This document shows positions 1 through 7,766 of a stretch of DNA of 43,393 nt, piece after piece. This DNA is from Actinotalea soli (GTDB lineage Bacteria > Actinomycetota > Actinomycetes > Actinomycetales > Cellulomonadaceae): assembly GCF_017565425.1 (NCBI RefSeq), contig NZ_JAGEMK010000013.1, positions 1 through 43,393 of the forward strand, given 5' to 3'. Position 1 is the first letter of the stretch. Each line of letters starts with the position of its first letter. The translations under genes and the position numbers were made by a program. The notes under the pieces were generated by a model. It was not told the DNA's origin. It was given only the letters and a program-made list of their open reading frames with translations, and ran no database searches.

Positions 1-53
1 GGGGGGGCGGGGCGGGGGGGGGGGGGGCCCCCCGCCGCCCGCCCGGAGGGTGG
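1..53. other. low-complexity G/C end of window
   Basis: This stretch is almost only G then C homopolymer runs, followed by the stop codon of the first gene. It holds no gene or recognisable terminator. The composition is unlike the rest of the window and looks like an assembly or sequencing artefact at a contig end. Confidence 0.6.
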
Positions 54-1430
54 TCACTCGGCGACGGTGAACCCCTGCGAGTTCGCGTAGCTCAGGAGGG
101 AGTCCTCGAAGGTCTGCAGCACCTCGGCCGGAGCGGCCTGGCCCTCGACCATCGACTGGAGCACCTGCGTCTGCTGGTCGTAGACGTAGGTCTGGAACGG
201 CGCGAAGGTGAAGCCCTCGTAGCCGGCTGCCGCCTCGAGGAAGACGTCGGCCTGGATCTGCTGGCCGTCGAAGAACTCGTACTCACGGTTCGTGAAGTCG
301 TCGGACTCGAGCACCGGGCGCCACAGCGGGAACAGGGCCGCCTCGCCGATGCCGATCTCCCAGGCGTCCTCGTTGCCGAAGATCTCCTGGGCCACCTGGG
401 CCGAGAGCTCAGGGTTGTCGGCCTGGGTGGTCACGGCGAAGGTCGATCCGCCCCAGTTGATCTGGGTCGGCTCCTCGCCCTCCCACTGCGGGATGGGGGC
501 GGCCCGCCAGATGGCCTCGGCATCGGCGTCCGAGAGCCCCTGGAGGTAGCCCGGGCCCCAGGCAGCAGCGAGGTAGACGGCGTAGGTGCCGTCGACGAGG
601 CTGGTGTTGTAGTCGGCCGTGAAGGCCTCGTCGGTGCTCACCAGGTCCTGCTCGATGAGGTCGTTCCAGTAGGTCAGCACCTCCTCGGCCTCGGGGGTGC
701 TGACGTCGATGCCGATGTCGGTCGGGGACGCGGCGTCGTAGGTGAAGGGCGACCAGCCCTTCTGAGCCATCAGCGCGTGGATGAAGGCGTTGCCGTTGAT
801 CGGGAAGTTCGTGATGTAGCCGTCGTAGCCCGCGTCCTTGAGCTCCTGGCCCGCGGTCGCGAACTCCTCCCACGTGGTCGGGACGTCCACGCCGTACTCG
901 TCGAAGATGTCCTGCCGCAGCAGCATGCCCATCGGGCCGCCGTCGACCGGCACCGCGTAGACCGCGTCGCCGCTGCTGACGTCGCTCCACGCGCCCTCGG
1001 TGAACTCGTCGGCACGGTCGGCCGCGCCGTACTCGGCGAGGTCGACGAGGGCGTCACGGATGGTGAAGGTCGAGAGCACCTCGGCCTCGAGCATGATGAC
1101 GTCCGGGGCGCCCGAGCCCGCCTCGATCGCGGTCGAGAAGGCGGTGTACTGGTCGGCGCCCTGGCCGGCGTTGGTCCAGCAGATCTGGACGTCGTCGTGG
1201 GTCTCGTTGAACTGGTCGACGACCTGCTCGAAGGCCGGGTACCAGGCCCAGACGCTGACCTGCTCAGCGTCACCGTTCGGGATCGAGTTGGTGCAGGACG
1301 ACGAGCCACCGCCGCCACCGCCACCGCCCTCACCGTTCCCGCCTGTGCACGCGGCGAGCACGGTGACCACGCCGAGAGCGGCTGCGCCGACGACGGTCCG
1401 TCGGCGGGCCGAGCTGCGAATGCCCTGCAT
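54..1430 (-). CDS. CUT1-family sugar ABC transporter substrate-binding lipoprotein
   Basis: A 458-residue extracellular solute-binding protein that would capture a sugar or oligosaccharide outside the cell and deliver it to an ABC permease. Residues 1-28 are a lipoprotein signal peptide with basic n-region and lipobox LAAC, followed by a Gly/Ser tether containing a run of eight glycines. The mature part has the family 1 (MalE-like) pattern, including VSVWAWYPAFEQVVDQFN near the start and APDVIMLE at about residue 108. The start is the ATG preceded by AAGGAGG at ideal spacing. The permease genes expected downstream are off the left edge. A LacI-type gene lies just upstream and a promoter with two matching operators separates them, so expression is probably sugar-induced. 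The substrate cannot be read from sequence. Confidence 0.9.
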   Translation of the reverse strand: MQGIRSSARRRTVVGAAALGVVTVLAACTGGNGEGGGGGGGGSSSCTNSIPNGDAEQVSVWAWYPAFEQVVDQFNETHDDVQICWTNAGQGADQYTAFSTAIEAGSGAPDVIMLEAEVLSTFTIRDALVDLAEYGAADRADEFTEGAWSDVSSGDAVYAVPVDGGPMGMLLRQDIFDEYGVDVPTTWEEFATAGQELKDAGYDGYITNFPINGNAFIHALMAQKGWSPFTYDAASPTDIGIDVSTPEAEEVLTYWNDLIEQDLVSTDEAFTADYNTSLVDGTYAVYLAAAWGPGYLQGLSDADAEAIWRAAPIPQWEGEEPTQINWGGSTFAVTTQADNPELSAQVAQEIFGNEDAWEIGIGEAALFPLWRPVLESDDFTNREYEFFDGQQIQADVFLEAAAGYEGFTFAPFQTYVYDQQTQVLQSMVEGQAAPAEVLQTFEDSLLSYANSQGFTVAE

Positions 1431-1505
1431 GCGAATCCTCCTTGATTCGACCGGAGGCTCGTGCCGTCCGGGAGCTGAGAGACGAGCGGGCGAGGACCCG
1501 TGCGT

Positions 1506-1519
1506 CTACATCGATGCAG
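1506..1519. promoter_or_regulatory. LacI-type operator O1
   Basis: The 14-bp site CTACATCGATGCAG is a near-palindrome centred on CG. It matches the site in front of the neighbouring lacI-type gene (2685-2698) at 12 of 14 positions and sits over the likely transcription start of the binding-protein gene. Confidence 0.65.
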
Positions 1520-1524
1520 AAGTA

Positions 1525-1553
1525 AGAATGCAACGTTGTAGATCGGGAGTCAA
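1525..1553 (-). promoter_or_regulatory. promoter of the sugar-binding lipoprotein gene
   Basis: On the minus strand a -35 box TTGACT (1553-1548) and a -10 box CATTCT (1530-1525) are separated by exactly 17 bases. One LacI-type operator covers the spacer and -10 box and another lies just downstream. This is the layout expected for direct repression. The -10 match is only moderate. Confidence 0.5.
1528..1541. promoter_or_regulatory. LacI-type operator O2
   Basis: The 14-bp site ATGCAACGTTGTAG is centred on CG and lies 22 bp, about two helix turns, from O1. It overlaps the -10 element and spacer. With O1 and the site at 2685-2698 it defines a consensus close to CTACAWCGWTGYAG. Confidence 0.65.
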
Positions 1554-1581
1554 GGCCCAGGGCGAGAACGACCTCCGAAGC

Positions 1582-2607
1582 TCACGCCGGGCGGTCGTGA
1601 CCGGCCTCGGTCGACCCCCGGACGACGATCGTGTAGTCCGCGACCACGCGGTGCGGTGCGGCCGCTCCCCGGCTGCTGATCCGCGTCGCGAGCATCTCGA
1701 CAGCGGTCCGCGCGATCTGCCCGCGGCCCGGGTCGACAGTCGTCAGGCCCGGGTTGGCGTAGGCCCCTTCGTCGATGTCGTCGAAGCCGATCACCGCGAC
1801 GTCCTCCGGGATGCGCATCCCCCGGAGCTGGAGCTCGTGCATCGCACCGAGGGCGAGCGCGTCGTTGAGGCCGAAGACCGCGTCGGGGCGCACGCCCTTG
1901 TCGAGCATGGCGGCCATGGCCTCGGCTCCCGTCGCCCGGTGCCACAGGCCTGCGGCGCCCAGCAGGGCGTCGTCGGGCGCGACCCCGGCTTCGGCGAGGG
2001 CGGCGAGATGACCCTCGAGACGCAGACCGGCGGAGCCGACCACCTCGCCGGGGTGCACCCCGATCACGGCGATCCGGCGGCGTCCCAGGCCCAGCAGGTA
2101 CGCGGTCGCCGCCCGGGCCGCCTCGACGTTGTCCATCGTCACGTGGTCGACCGGGTCGTGGAAGATCCGCTCCCCCAGCAGGACGAGCGGGAAGTCGACG
2201 TCGAGACGCGCCTCGTCACCCTCGCCCAGCGCGAGCGGGCTGTAGATCAAGCCGTCCGTGAGGTGCCTCCGGACGCCCGAGAGCACGTCGAGCTCCCGCT
2301 CCCGGCGCCCCCCGTGCTGCTCGATGATCACCGTCAGGCCCTGCTCGTCGGCGGACTCGATCACGGCATCGGCGAGCTCGGCGAAGTACGGCAGGCTCAG
2401 CTCGGGCAGGGCCAGGGCGATGATGCCCGTCCTCCCGGTCCGCAGGTTCCGCGCGGCCGCGTTGACCTGGTAGTCGAGAGCCTGGATCGCGTCGAGGACT
2501 CGCTGCCGCGTGCTCTCCCGGATGTACGGGTAGCCGTTCACGACGTTCGAGACCGTCTTGATCGAGACCCCCGCGCGCTGCGCGACGTCCTGCATGGTTG
2601 CCGCCAT
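1582..2607 (-). CDS. LacI/GalR-family transcriptional regulator (sugar transporter operon)
   Basis: A 341-residue repressor: an N-terminal helix-turn-helix (about residues 5-24, MQDVAQRAGVSIKTVSNVVN) with hinge helix, then a periplasmic-binding-protein-like effector domain with the usual VAVIGFDDID motif near residue 275. An upstream in-frame extension of 36 codons exists but it would translate through the operator at 2685-2698, so I take the ATG at 2607, just ahead of the HTH. Its stop lies 150 bp upstream of the binding-protein gene, in the same direction. Matching operators in front of both genes indicate that it represses the transporter and itself, with release by an unknown sugar. Confidence 0.88.
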   Translation of the reverse strand: MAATMQDVAQRAGVSIKTVSNVVNGYPYIRESTRQRVLDAIQALDYQVNAAARNLRTGRTGIIALALPELSLPYFAELADAVIESADEQGLTVIIEQHGGRRERELDVLSGVRRHLTDGLIYSPLALGEGDEARLDVDFPLVLLGERIFHDPVDHVTMDNVEAARAATAYLLGLGRRRIAVIGVHPGEVVGSAGLRLEGHLAALAEAGVAPDDALLGAAGLWHRATGAEAMAAMLDKGVRPDAVFGLNDALALGAMHELQLRGMRIPEDVAVIGFDDIDEGAYANPGLTTVDPGRGQIARTAVEMLATRISSRGAAAPHRVVADYTIVVRGSTEAGHDRPA

Positions 2608-2684
2608 CGGACCGCCCTCTCGGTGACACGCGCCAGCTCCTCCCCGGGTGCGGGCACGCCGACCGTGGCTGGACCGGCTCGAGC

Positions 2685-2698
2685 CTACATCGTTGTAG
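2685..2698. promoter_or_regulatory. LacI-type operator upstream of the lacI-type gene
   Basis: CTACATCGTTGTAG is a 14-bp inverted repeat with a CG-centred core, 78 bp upstream of the regulator's start codon. It closely matches the two sites in front of the sugar-binding protein gene, which suggests autoregulation by the same repressor. Confidence 0.65.
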
Positions 2699-2737
2699 AG
2701 GCCCGTGTCCGCCACGACGCGGGATCGAGGTACACCG

Positions 2738-2765
2738 CGGGCCCGGCACTCACGTGCCGGGCCCG
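2738..2765 (-). terminator. hairpin terminator after bS22 gene
   Basis: A perfect 12-bp stem (CGGGCCCGGCAC and its complement) with the loop TCAC lies 35 bp past the stop codon of the bS22 gene. There is no T-tract, which is common for actinobacterial terminators. It also separates bS22 from the lacI-type gene downstream on the same strand. Confidence 0.6.
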
Positions 2766-2800
2766 GAGGTCATCGCATCGCCCGGCGACCGGGCAGACGG

Positions 2801-2899
2801 CTACTTCTTGTTGCGACGCTGGTGACGCGTCTTGCGCAGCAGCTTGCGGTGCTTCTTCTTGGCCATGCGCTTACGGCGCTTCTTGATGACGGAGCCCAT
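2801..2899 (-). CDS. 30S ribosomal protein bS22 (AURKAIP1/COX24 domain)
   Basis: A 32-residue, extremely basic protein beginning MGSVIKKRRKRMAKKK and ending HQRRNKK. The pattern of alternating Lys/Arg clusters with the HRKLLRKTR core is that of the small actinobacterial ribosomal protein bS22, which shares the AURKAIP1/COX24 domain and is known from mycobacterial ribosome structures to sit on the 30S subunit near the decoding region. The gene is easily missed because of its size. The start ATG has a weak GAGGA six bases upstream. It lies 130 bp downstream of the small HTH gene on the same strand, a pairing also seen in mycobacteria (Rv0500A-Rv0500B). Confidence 0.9.
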   Translation of the reverse strand: MGSVIKKRRKRMAKKKHRKLLRKTRHQRRNKK

Positions 2900-3029
2900 G
2901 GGTCCTCGCAATGTGATCGGTTCTGCGCGAACCGCGGGCCGGGAGCACCGAACCACTGACGCGCTTGGAAAGTCCGCCGCCCAGTCTACCCGGTCCCGGG
3001 ACTCCCCGCGTCAGCGGGCCCCGCGACGG

Positions 3030-3257
3030 TCAGGAGGAGAGGCGGTTGCCCTGGCTCCCCTGCTCGCCCTCGACCGAGGAGGCGGCGAGGTAGGCCTCGA
3101 GGGCGTCCTGCGGGACGCGGAAGGAACGACCCACCCGCACCGCGGGCAGCTCGCCACCGTGCACGAGGCGGTAGACGGTCATCCGGGACACGCGCATGGT
3201 GTCAGCCACCTCGGCGACCGTCAGGTACCGCATCCGCGGCTCCGGCCCACTGCTCAT
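3030..3257 (-). CDS. small helix-turn-helix DNA-binding protein (excisionase-family fold, Rv0500A-like)
   Basis: A 75-residue MerR-like winged helix-turn-helix protein. Residues 10-50 carry the conserved core YLTVAEVADTMRVSRMTVYRL followed by a wing with VRVGRSFRVP. The 'excisionase family' label describes the fold only. This short form is widespread in Actinobacteria next to bS22 and is chromosomal, not a phage gene. The acidic/Ser-rich tail after residue 60 is probably disordered. It may co-transcribe with bS22 downstream. Its targets are unknown. No strong ribosome-binding site precedes the ATG, so the start is chosen by its distance from the conserved core. Confidence 0.85.
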   Translation of the reverse strand: MSSGPEPRMRYLTVAEVADTMRVSRMTVYRLVHGGELPAVRVGRSFRVPQDALEAYLAASSVEGEQGSQGNRLSS

Positions 3258-3454
3258 GCTGCCCCGATCTGGAACCAGTCCGGGGGGCCCTCAGGCGCGC
3301 CCGGTTCATTTCGCCACGACCCCTGCCGCAGCGCTGCTCAACCCTAGGGCCTGACGGTGCTGGAGTGAAAGAGGTGAAGGGTGTGACATACCGACGGACG
3401 CTCGCGCCCAGGGCAGGATCACCCGTACGGGCCAGGCGCCAGGTTCCGCGGTCC

Positions 3455-4648
3455 TCAGTCGTACAGGGCGTCGAGGTCGTGGTGGTGGAAGGTCGCCTGG
3501 CGGGTGGCCATGATGATCCGGTCCACGAGGTCTCCGGGGTCGTACCCCTCGGACCACAGGCGGGGCAGCACGAGGTCCTCGTCCCCCATGGTCACGGGGC
3601 CGGCAGCACCGAGCACCGTCGCGACGTGCTCGAGCCACGCCTCGGGGACCGGCGTGGCCGGGTCGACGGGGTGGTGCGTCGCGACCCCCACCAGGTGGGC
3701 CCACGCCCGAGGGACGACCTCGACCACGGCGTAGCCGCCGCCCCCCAGCGCGACCCATCGCCCCTGCGACACCTCGTGCGCGAGGTCGTGCACCATGCCC
3801 ATCGCCCGGCGCTGGGCGTCCACCGAGACCGCGAGGTTCGTCAGCGGGTCCGACCCGTGCGCGTCGCACCCGTGCTGGCTCACGATCAGCTCGGGCCGGA
3901 AGCTCCGCACCAAGGGCTCGACCACCGCGGCGACCGCGCGCAGCCACGGCGTCCCGGTGGTCCCCGAGGGGAGCGCCACGTTCACGGCCCGGCCCCGCGC
4001 GTGAGGTCCGCCGACGTCGGTCGGATGACCGGTGCCCGGGAAGAGGGTGTGCCCGCTCTCGTGGACCGAGATGGTGAGCACCCGCGGGTCGTCCCAGAAC
4101 GCGCGCTCGACGCCGTCCCCGTGGTGGGCGTCGACGTCCACGTACGCGACCCGTTCGGCGCCCGCCTCGAGCACCGCACGTATCGCGGCGACCGCGTCGT
4201 TGTACACGCAGAACCCCGAGGCGTGGTCGACCATGGCGTGATGCATGCCACCGGTGAGGTTGACCGCGTGGTCCGCTCTGGCCTGCCAGACGGCCAGGGC
4301 CGCCTCGACGCTGCCCGTCACCACCCGGGCCGCGGCCTCGTGCATGCCGGGGAAGACGGGGTCGTCGCTCGTCCCGAGGCCGTGGACCAGGTCGAGCTTC
4401 CCGTGCAGCGAGGCGGCGCGCACGGCGGCGACGTAGCCCGGGGCGTGGGCCGTCTCGAGGAGGGCGTCCGGGGCGGGGGCCGCTCCGACGAGCTCGACGC
4501 CGGGGAGCGTGGTCAGACCCAGGTCCTCCACGAGACGCATCGTGAGGTCCAGGCGCAGCGGCGCCATGGGGTGGCCGTCACCGAAGTCGTAGCCCAGCAT
4601 CTCCGTGGACCACACGAGGCGGGTGCGGTGCGGGCCCGGCGAGGTCAT
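3455..4648 (-). CDS. acuC: AcuC-type acetoin utilization / class I histone-deacetylase-fold deacetylase
   Basis: A 397-residue zinc-dependent deacetylase of the arginase/deacetylase fold. The active-site elements are all present: the His dyad H136-H137 in GGMHHAM, zinc ligands D171-x-D173 and H175-H176 in YVDVDAHHGDGV, D262 in QHGCDAHGSDPL, and the Gly-rich loop with Tyr306 (GGGGY). The N-terminal YDFGDGHPMAPLRL is the usual AcuC opening. In Bacillus, AcuC removes the acetyl group from acetyl-CoA synthetase. Here there is no acuA, acuB or acsA next to it, so the target is inferred only. It is divergent from ktrB with 134 bp between. A TACGGT box five bases upstream of the ATG may give a very short leader. 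Confidence 0.88.
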   Translation of the reverse strand: MTSPGPHRTRLVWSTEMLGYDFGDGHPMAPLRLDLTMRLVEDLGLTTLPGVELVGAAPAPDALLETAHAPGYVAAVRAASLHGKLDLVHGLGTSDDPVFPGMHEAAARVVTGSVEAALAVWQARADHAVNLTGGMHHAMVDHASGFCVYNDAVAAIRAVLEAGAERVAYVDVDAHHGDGVERAFWDDPRVLTISVHESGHTLFPGTGHPTDVGGPHARGRAVNVALPSGTTGTPWLRAVAAVVEPLVRSFRPELIVSQHGCDAHGSDPLTNLAVSVDAQRRAMGMVHDLAHEVSQGRWVALGGGGYAVVEVVPRAWAHLVGVATHHPVDPATPVPEAWLEHVATVLGAAGPVTMGDEDLVLPRLWSEGYDPGDLVDRIIMATRQATFHHHDLDALYD

Positions 4649-4782
4649 GCCTCACCGTAGCCGGAGGTCGGGCAGACGCGCGGGCCACGCCGCCCGCGGA
4701 GGCCGCCGGTACGCCGCGGACGTGCCAGAGTTGGACGTCGGTCACCGGGACCGTCGGACGCAGCGAGAGCGGGAGGTGCGGG

Positions 4783-6153
4783 GTGGCACTGCCGCGGCCC
4801 TTGCTCCTCGCGCGCGAGATGGTCGACCAGGTCGCCCGACAGACGCCCGCCCGCCTGGCCCTGACGGTCTTCGCGAGCGTCATCGCGGTCTTCACGGCCC
4901 TGCTGCTCACCCCGCAGGCCACCGCCAGCGGACGGTCGGCCCCGTTCGTCGACGCGCTCTTCACCGCGACCTCCGCGGTGTGCGTCACCGGGCTGGTCAC
5001 GGTCGACACCGGCACCTACTGGTCGGGGTTCGGCCAGACGGTCATCCTCGTCGGGATCAAGGTCGGCGGCCTGGGCGTGATGACCCTGGCCTCCTTGCTC
5101 GGTGTCGCCGTCTCGCGGCACATGGGCCTGACCCAGCGCATGCTGACCGCCCGGGAGACGCGCACCACCAAGCTCGGCGAGGTCGGCACCCTGCTGCGCA
5201 CCGTGATCCTCGCCTCGACCGCCGTCGAGCTCGCGGCAGCCCTGGTCCTCGTGCCGCGGTTCCTCTACCTCGGGTACGACACGATCACCTCGTTCTGGTG
5301 GGGCATCTTCTACGCGATCTCGGCCTTCAACAACGCCGGGTTCGTGCCCAACGCCGAGGGGATGGTCCCGTTCACCGGGGACGCCCTCATCGAGATCCCG
5401 GTCATGGTCGGGGTGTTCATCGGCTCCCTCGGCTTCCCGGTGATCCTCAACGTGGCCCGCACGTGGAGCACCCCGCGGCGCTGGGCCCTGCACACGAAGC
5501 TCACCATCCTCACCTCCGGGGTCCTGTTCGTCGTGGGTGCCCTCGTGATCGGGGCGTCCGAGTGGAACCGCACCGCGACCTACGGCGACCTGAGCTGGTC
5601 GAGCAAGCTGCTCAACACGGTCTTCGCGAGCGTCAACACCCGCTCGGGCGGCTTCAGCACGGTGCCCGTGAGCGAGATGAACGAGACCACGTGGCTGGTG
5701 AGCGACGCCCTGATGTTCGTGGGCGGGGGCAGTGCCTCGACCGCGGGAGGCCTCAAGGTCACCACCCTGGCGGTGCTCTTCCTCGCGATCCGCGCCGAGG
5801 CGCGGGGCGACCGGGACCTGGAGGCCTTCGGGCGCCGGCTCCAGCACGACATCGTGCGCGTCGCGATCGCGGTCTCCTTCATGGCCGCGACGATCGTGCT
5901 GGTCGCGACCCTGCTGCTGCTCGAGATCACCGGCCTGAGCCTCGACGTCGTCCTCTTCGAGACGATCAGCGCCTTCGCGACCTGCGGGCTGAGCACCGGG
6001 ATCACCGCTGACCTGCCCGACAGCGCCAAGTACATCCTGTCGGTCCTGATGTTCGTCGGCCGTACCGGACCCATGACCCTCGCGGGGGCGCTCGCCCTGC
6101 GCGACCGTCAGCGCGTGGTCCGCCTACCGGAAGAGAGGCCCATCGTTGGCTGA
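4783..6153 (+). CDS. ktrB: TrkH/KtrB-family potassium uptake channel subunit
   Basis: A 456-residue integral membrane protein that forms the K+ (Na+-coupled) translocation path. Four pore-loop repeats are visible, each with its filter glycine: VCVTGL (near G70), NNAGFVP (near G186), NTRSGGFST (near G290) and ATCGLSTG (near G402), surrounded by about eight membrane helices. The length and the lack of the extra N-terminal helices of E. coli TrkH favour the KtrB type. The start is GTG with GGGAGGT upstream. The stop overlaps the start of the regulatory subunit gene by eight bases, so the two are translationally coupled. In other bacteria KtrAB is controlled by ATP/ADP and by c-di-AMP, and a c-di-AMP synthase gene lies 19 kb away. 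Confidence 0.92.
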   Translation: MALPRPLLLAREMVDQVARQTPARLALTVFASVIAVFTALLLTPQATASGRSAPFVDALFTATSAVCVTGLVTVDTGTYWSGFGQTVILVGIKVGGLGVMTLASLLGVAVSRHMGLTQRMLTARETRTTKLGEVGTLLRTVILASTAVELAAALVLVPRFLYLGYDTITSFWWGIFYAISAFNNAGFVPNAEGMVPFTGDALIEIPVMVGVFIGSLGFPVILNVARTWSTPRRWALHTKLTILTSGVLFVVGALVIGASEWNRTATYGDLSWSSKLLNTVFASVNTRSGGFSTVPVSEMNETTWLVSDALMFVGGGSASTAGGLKVTTLAVLFLAIRAEARGDRDLEAFGRRLQHDIVRVAIAVSFMAATIVLVATLLLLEITGLSLDVVLFETISAFATCGLSTGITADLPDSAKYILSVLMFVGRTGPMTLAGALALRDRQRVVRLPEERPIVG

Positions 6154-6811
6154 GGACAAGAGCAAGAACGCAGGGGTGCTGGTGATCGGCCTCGGCCGCT
6201 TCGGCGGCGCGATCGCCAACACCCTCGACCGGCTGGGGCACGACGTGCTCGCGGTCGAGAAGTCGGCGGACCTGGTCCAGTACTGGTCAGGTCGCGTCCC
6301 GGTGATCGAGGCCGACCTGACCAACCCCGACGCCGTCGAGCAGGTCGGTGCGCGGGACTTCCGTGTCGCCGTCGTCGGGGTCGGCACCTCCCTCGAGGCG
6401 AGCGTGCTCATCACCGGGAACCTCGTGGACATCGGCGTGCCGCAGATCTGGGCCAAGGCGGTCTCCGTCGAGCACGCGCGCATCCTGCAGCGCATCGGCG
6501 CTCACCACGTGGTCCTGCCCGAGGCGGACGCCGGCAACCGGGTCGCGCACCTGGTCTCGGGGAAGCTGCTCGACTACATCGAGGTCGAGGACGGGTTCAC
6601 GATCGTCAAGATGCGCCCCCCGCACGAGACCCAGGGCTTCACGATCGGCCAGTCGCAGATCCGCAAGAAGTACGGCGTGACGGTCATCGGGGTCAAGCCC
6701 CCGGGCGAGGAGTTCGTGTACGCCACGGAGGAGACCCGGATCTCGGCCAACGACCTGCTCATCGTGTCGGGGCACGCCGACCTCCTCGAGAGGTTCGCCG
6801 CTCGGCCGTAG
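6146..6811 (+). CDS. ktrA: TrkA/KtrA-family potassium channel regulatory (RCK) protein
   Basis: A 221-residue cytoplasmic gating subunit of the KtrAB system. An RCK_N Rossmann domain (residues 10-130) shows the dinucleotide motif GLGRFG at 15-20 and the acidic residue at the end of the second strand (E38). An RCK_C domain occupies about 140-220. In KtrC/KtrA proteins this C-terminal domain can bind c-di-AMP, but I cannot judge the binding residues by eye. The start is TTG at 6146, preceded by AAGAGAGG, and overlaps the last eight bases of ktrB. It is the last gene of a two-gene operon. Confidence 0.92.
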   Translation: MAEDKSKNAGVLVIGLGRFGGAIANTLDRLGHDVLAVEKSADLVQYWSGRVPVIEADLTNPDAVEQVGARDFRVAVVGVGTSLEASVLITGNLVDIGVPQIWAKAVSVEHARILQRIGAHHVVLPEADAGNRVAHLVSGKLLDYIEVEDGFTIVKMRPPHETQGFTIGQSQIRKKYGVTVIGVKPPGEEFVYATEETRISANDLLIVSGHADLLERFAARP

Positions 6812-6869
6812 GTGGGCTCACGGGCAGGGCCCGGCCGTCGGTGGGCTCACGGGCAGGGCCCGGCCGTCG
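6812..6869. repeat. 29-bp perfect tandem duplication
   Basis: The 29-base unit starting GTGGGCTCACGGGCAGGGCC occurs twice head to tail (6812-6840 and 6841-6869) directly after the ktrA stop codon. It contains GC-rich self-complementary segments and may have begun as a terminator segment. It lies between the convergent ktrA and YitT-like genes. Confidence 0.85.
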
Positions 6870-6878
6870 GGTGGCCGC

Positions 6879-7673
6879 TCAGGTGCCGAGGTAGCGGCCC
6901 GGCCGGTGGTTCATGATGAGGACCAGGTTGAGCAGGGCCGCGCCGAGGGCCGAGGCCGCGACGATCCCGGGGGGCGCCACCGTCAGGGCCGCCAGGATGA
7001 TCACCACGTCGCACCCGAGCTGGACGTAACCCGCGCGGATGCCCCACACGTCCTGCACCACGAGGGCCAACGTGTTGAACCCGCCCATGCTCGCGTTGTG
7101 CCGAAAGAGGATGAGCATCCCCACGCCGGCGAGCAGGCTCCCGGTCAGGGCGCCGTAGAGGGGTGGCACGGACGCGAGGTCGAGCATCTGGCCGTGGAGC
7201 TCGGAGCCGCCGCCCACGAGCCCGATCGCGACCAAGGTCCGCGCCCCGAAGGCCCAGCCCCGCTTCCACGTGCCCAGAGCCAGGAACGGCAGGTTCACCA
7301 GGAGGAACAGGAGCCAGAACGGCAGCCCCGCGGCGTAGCCGAGGAGCAGGGACAGGCCGGCCGTCCCTCCGGTGACCGCACCGCCCGCGTCCAGGAGAGC
7401 CACGCCGAGGGCCGCGAGGTAGGTGCCCAGCAGGGTCGCGACGACGTCCTCGACCCAGGAGTGCGGGAGGGGGCTGAGACCCGACGGGCCGGCGGGGGCC
7501 CCTTCGGCTCCGGTGCTCGGGCTGGCTCCGGGAACCCGGCTGGCTCCGGGGACCGGGCGCTCGTCGGCGCCGGGCCCCTCCTCGGGGACGCTCGGGGGGC
7601 GGGGGGCCGAGGGGCTCGTTCTGCTCACGGGCCCGATGGAACCACACCGTGCGGACTCCCTGCGCCCCCGCAC
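6879..7673 (-). CDS. YitT-family (DUF161) membrane protein
   Basis: A membrane protein of up to 264 residues with about five or six hydrophobic helices. The YitT-type signature is seen in GGAVTGGTAGLSLLLGY (about residues 98-114) and GMLILFRHNASMGGFNTLA (about 186-204). It lacks the C-terminal soluble DUF2179 domain of Bacillus YitT. The first 70 residues are Pro/Ala/Ser-rich, contain a PGAS repeat and look disordered. The start is uncertain: GTG at 7673 gives the longest form and GTG at 7628 (VSRTSPSA) is equally plausible. Neither has a good ribosome-binding site. Function is unknown. Its position behind a strong terminator suggests it is transcribed separately from the sugar transporter. 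Confidence 0.75.
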   Translation of the reverse strand: MRGRRESARCGSIGPVSRTSPSAPRPPSVPEEGPGADERPVPGASRVPGASPSTGAEGAPAGPSGLSPLPHSWVEDVVATLLGTYLAALGVALLDAGGAVTGGTAGLSLLLGYAAGLPFWLLFLLVNLPFLALGTWKRGWAFGARTLVAIGLVGGGSELHGQMLDLASVPPLYGALTGSLLAGVGMLILFRHNASMGGFNTLALVVQDVWGIRAGYVQLGCDVVIILAALTVAPPGIVAASALGAALLNLVLIMNHRPGRYLGT

Positions 7674-7693
7674 GGCCGGGCCGGGCGGGCATG

Positions 7694-7735
7694 CCGAAGG
7701 GCCCGGTCCGCCTCGAGGCGGGCCGGGCCCTTCGG
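7694..7735 (-). terminator. strong hairpin terminator after monosaccharide transporter operon
   Basis: A 42-base hairpin lies 32 bases past the mmsB stop codon. The outer 13-bp stem CCGAAGGGCCCGG is perfect, the inner 14 bases form another palindrome and one position is a U-G pair. There is no T-tract. It would end the chvE-mmsA-mmsB transcript before the YitT-like gene. Confidence 0.8.
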
Positions 7736-7766
7736 GTCCGTCAGCGCGTAGGGCGCGGACCGCTGG

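Noticed and set aside
1-50. G-quadruplex regulatory element
   Set aside because: The G runs sit at the very end of the sequence with artefact-like composition and no gene depends on them.
1300-1330. Trinucleotide-like CCG/CCA run as a regulatory microsatellite
   Set aside because: It simply encodes the glycine tether after the lipobox, a usual feature of such lipoproteins.
2608-2715. N-terminal extension of the first LacI regulator
   Set aside because: It would translate the operator at 2685-2698 and places 36 unconserved residues ahead of the HTH.
1000-2886. Long open plus-strand frame opposite the sugar-binding protein and lacI-type genes
   Set aside because: It is antisense to two well-supported genes, its composition is Arg/Pro/Gly/Asp-rich without any domain, and it arises from high-GC codon bias.
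3030-3257. Phage excisionase
   Set aside because: The fold is excisionase-like, but there is no integrase, attachment site or other phage gene, and the bS22 pairing identifies it as a conserved chromosomal gene.
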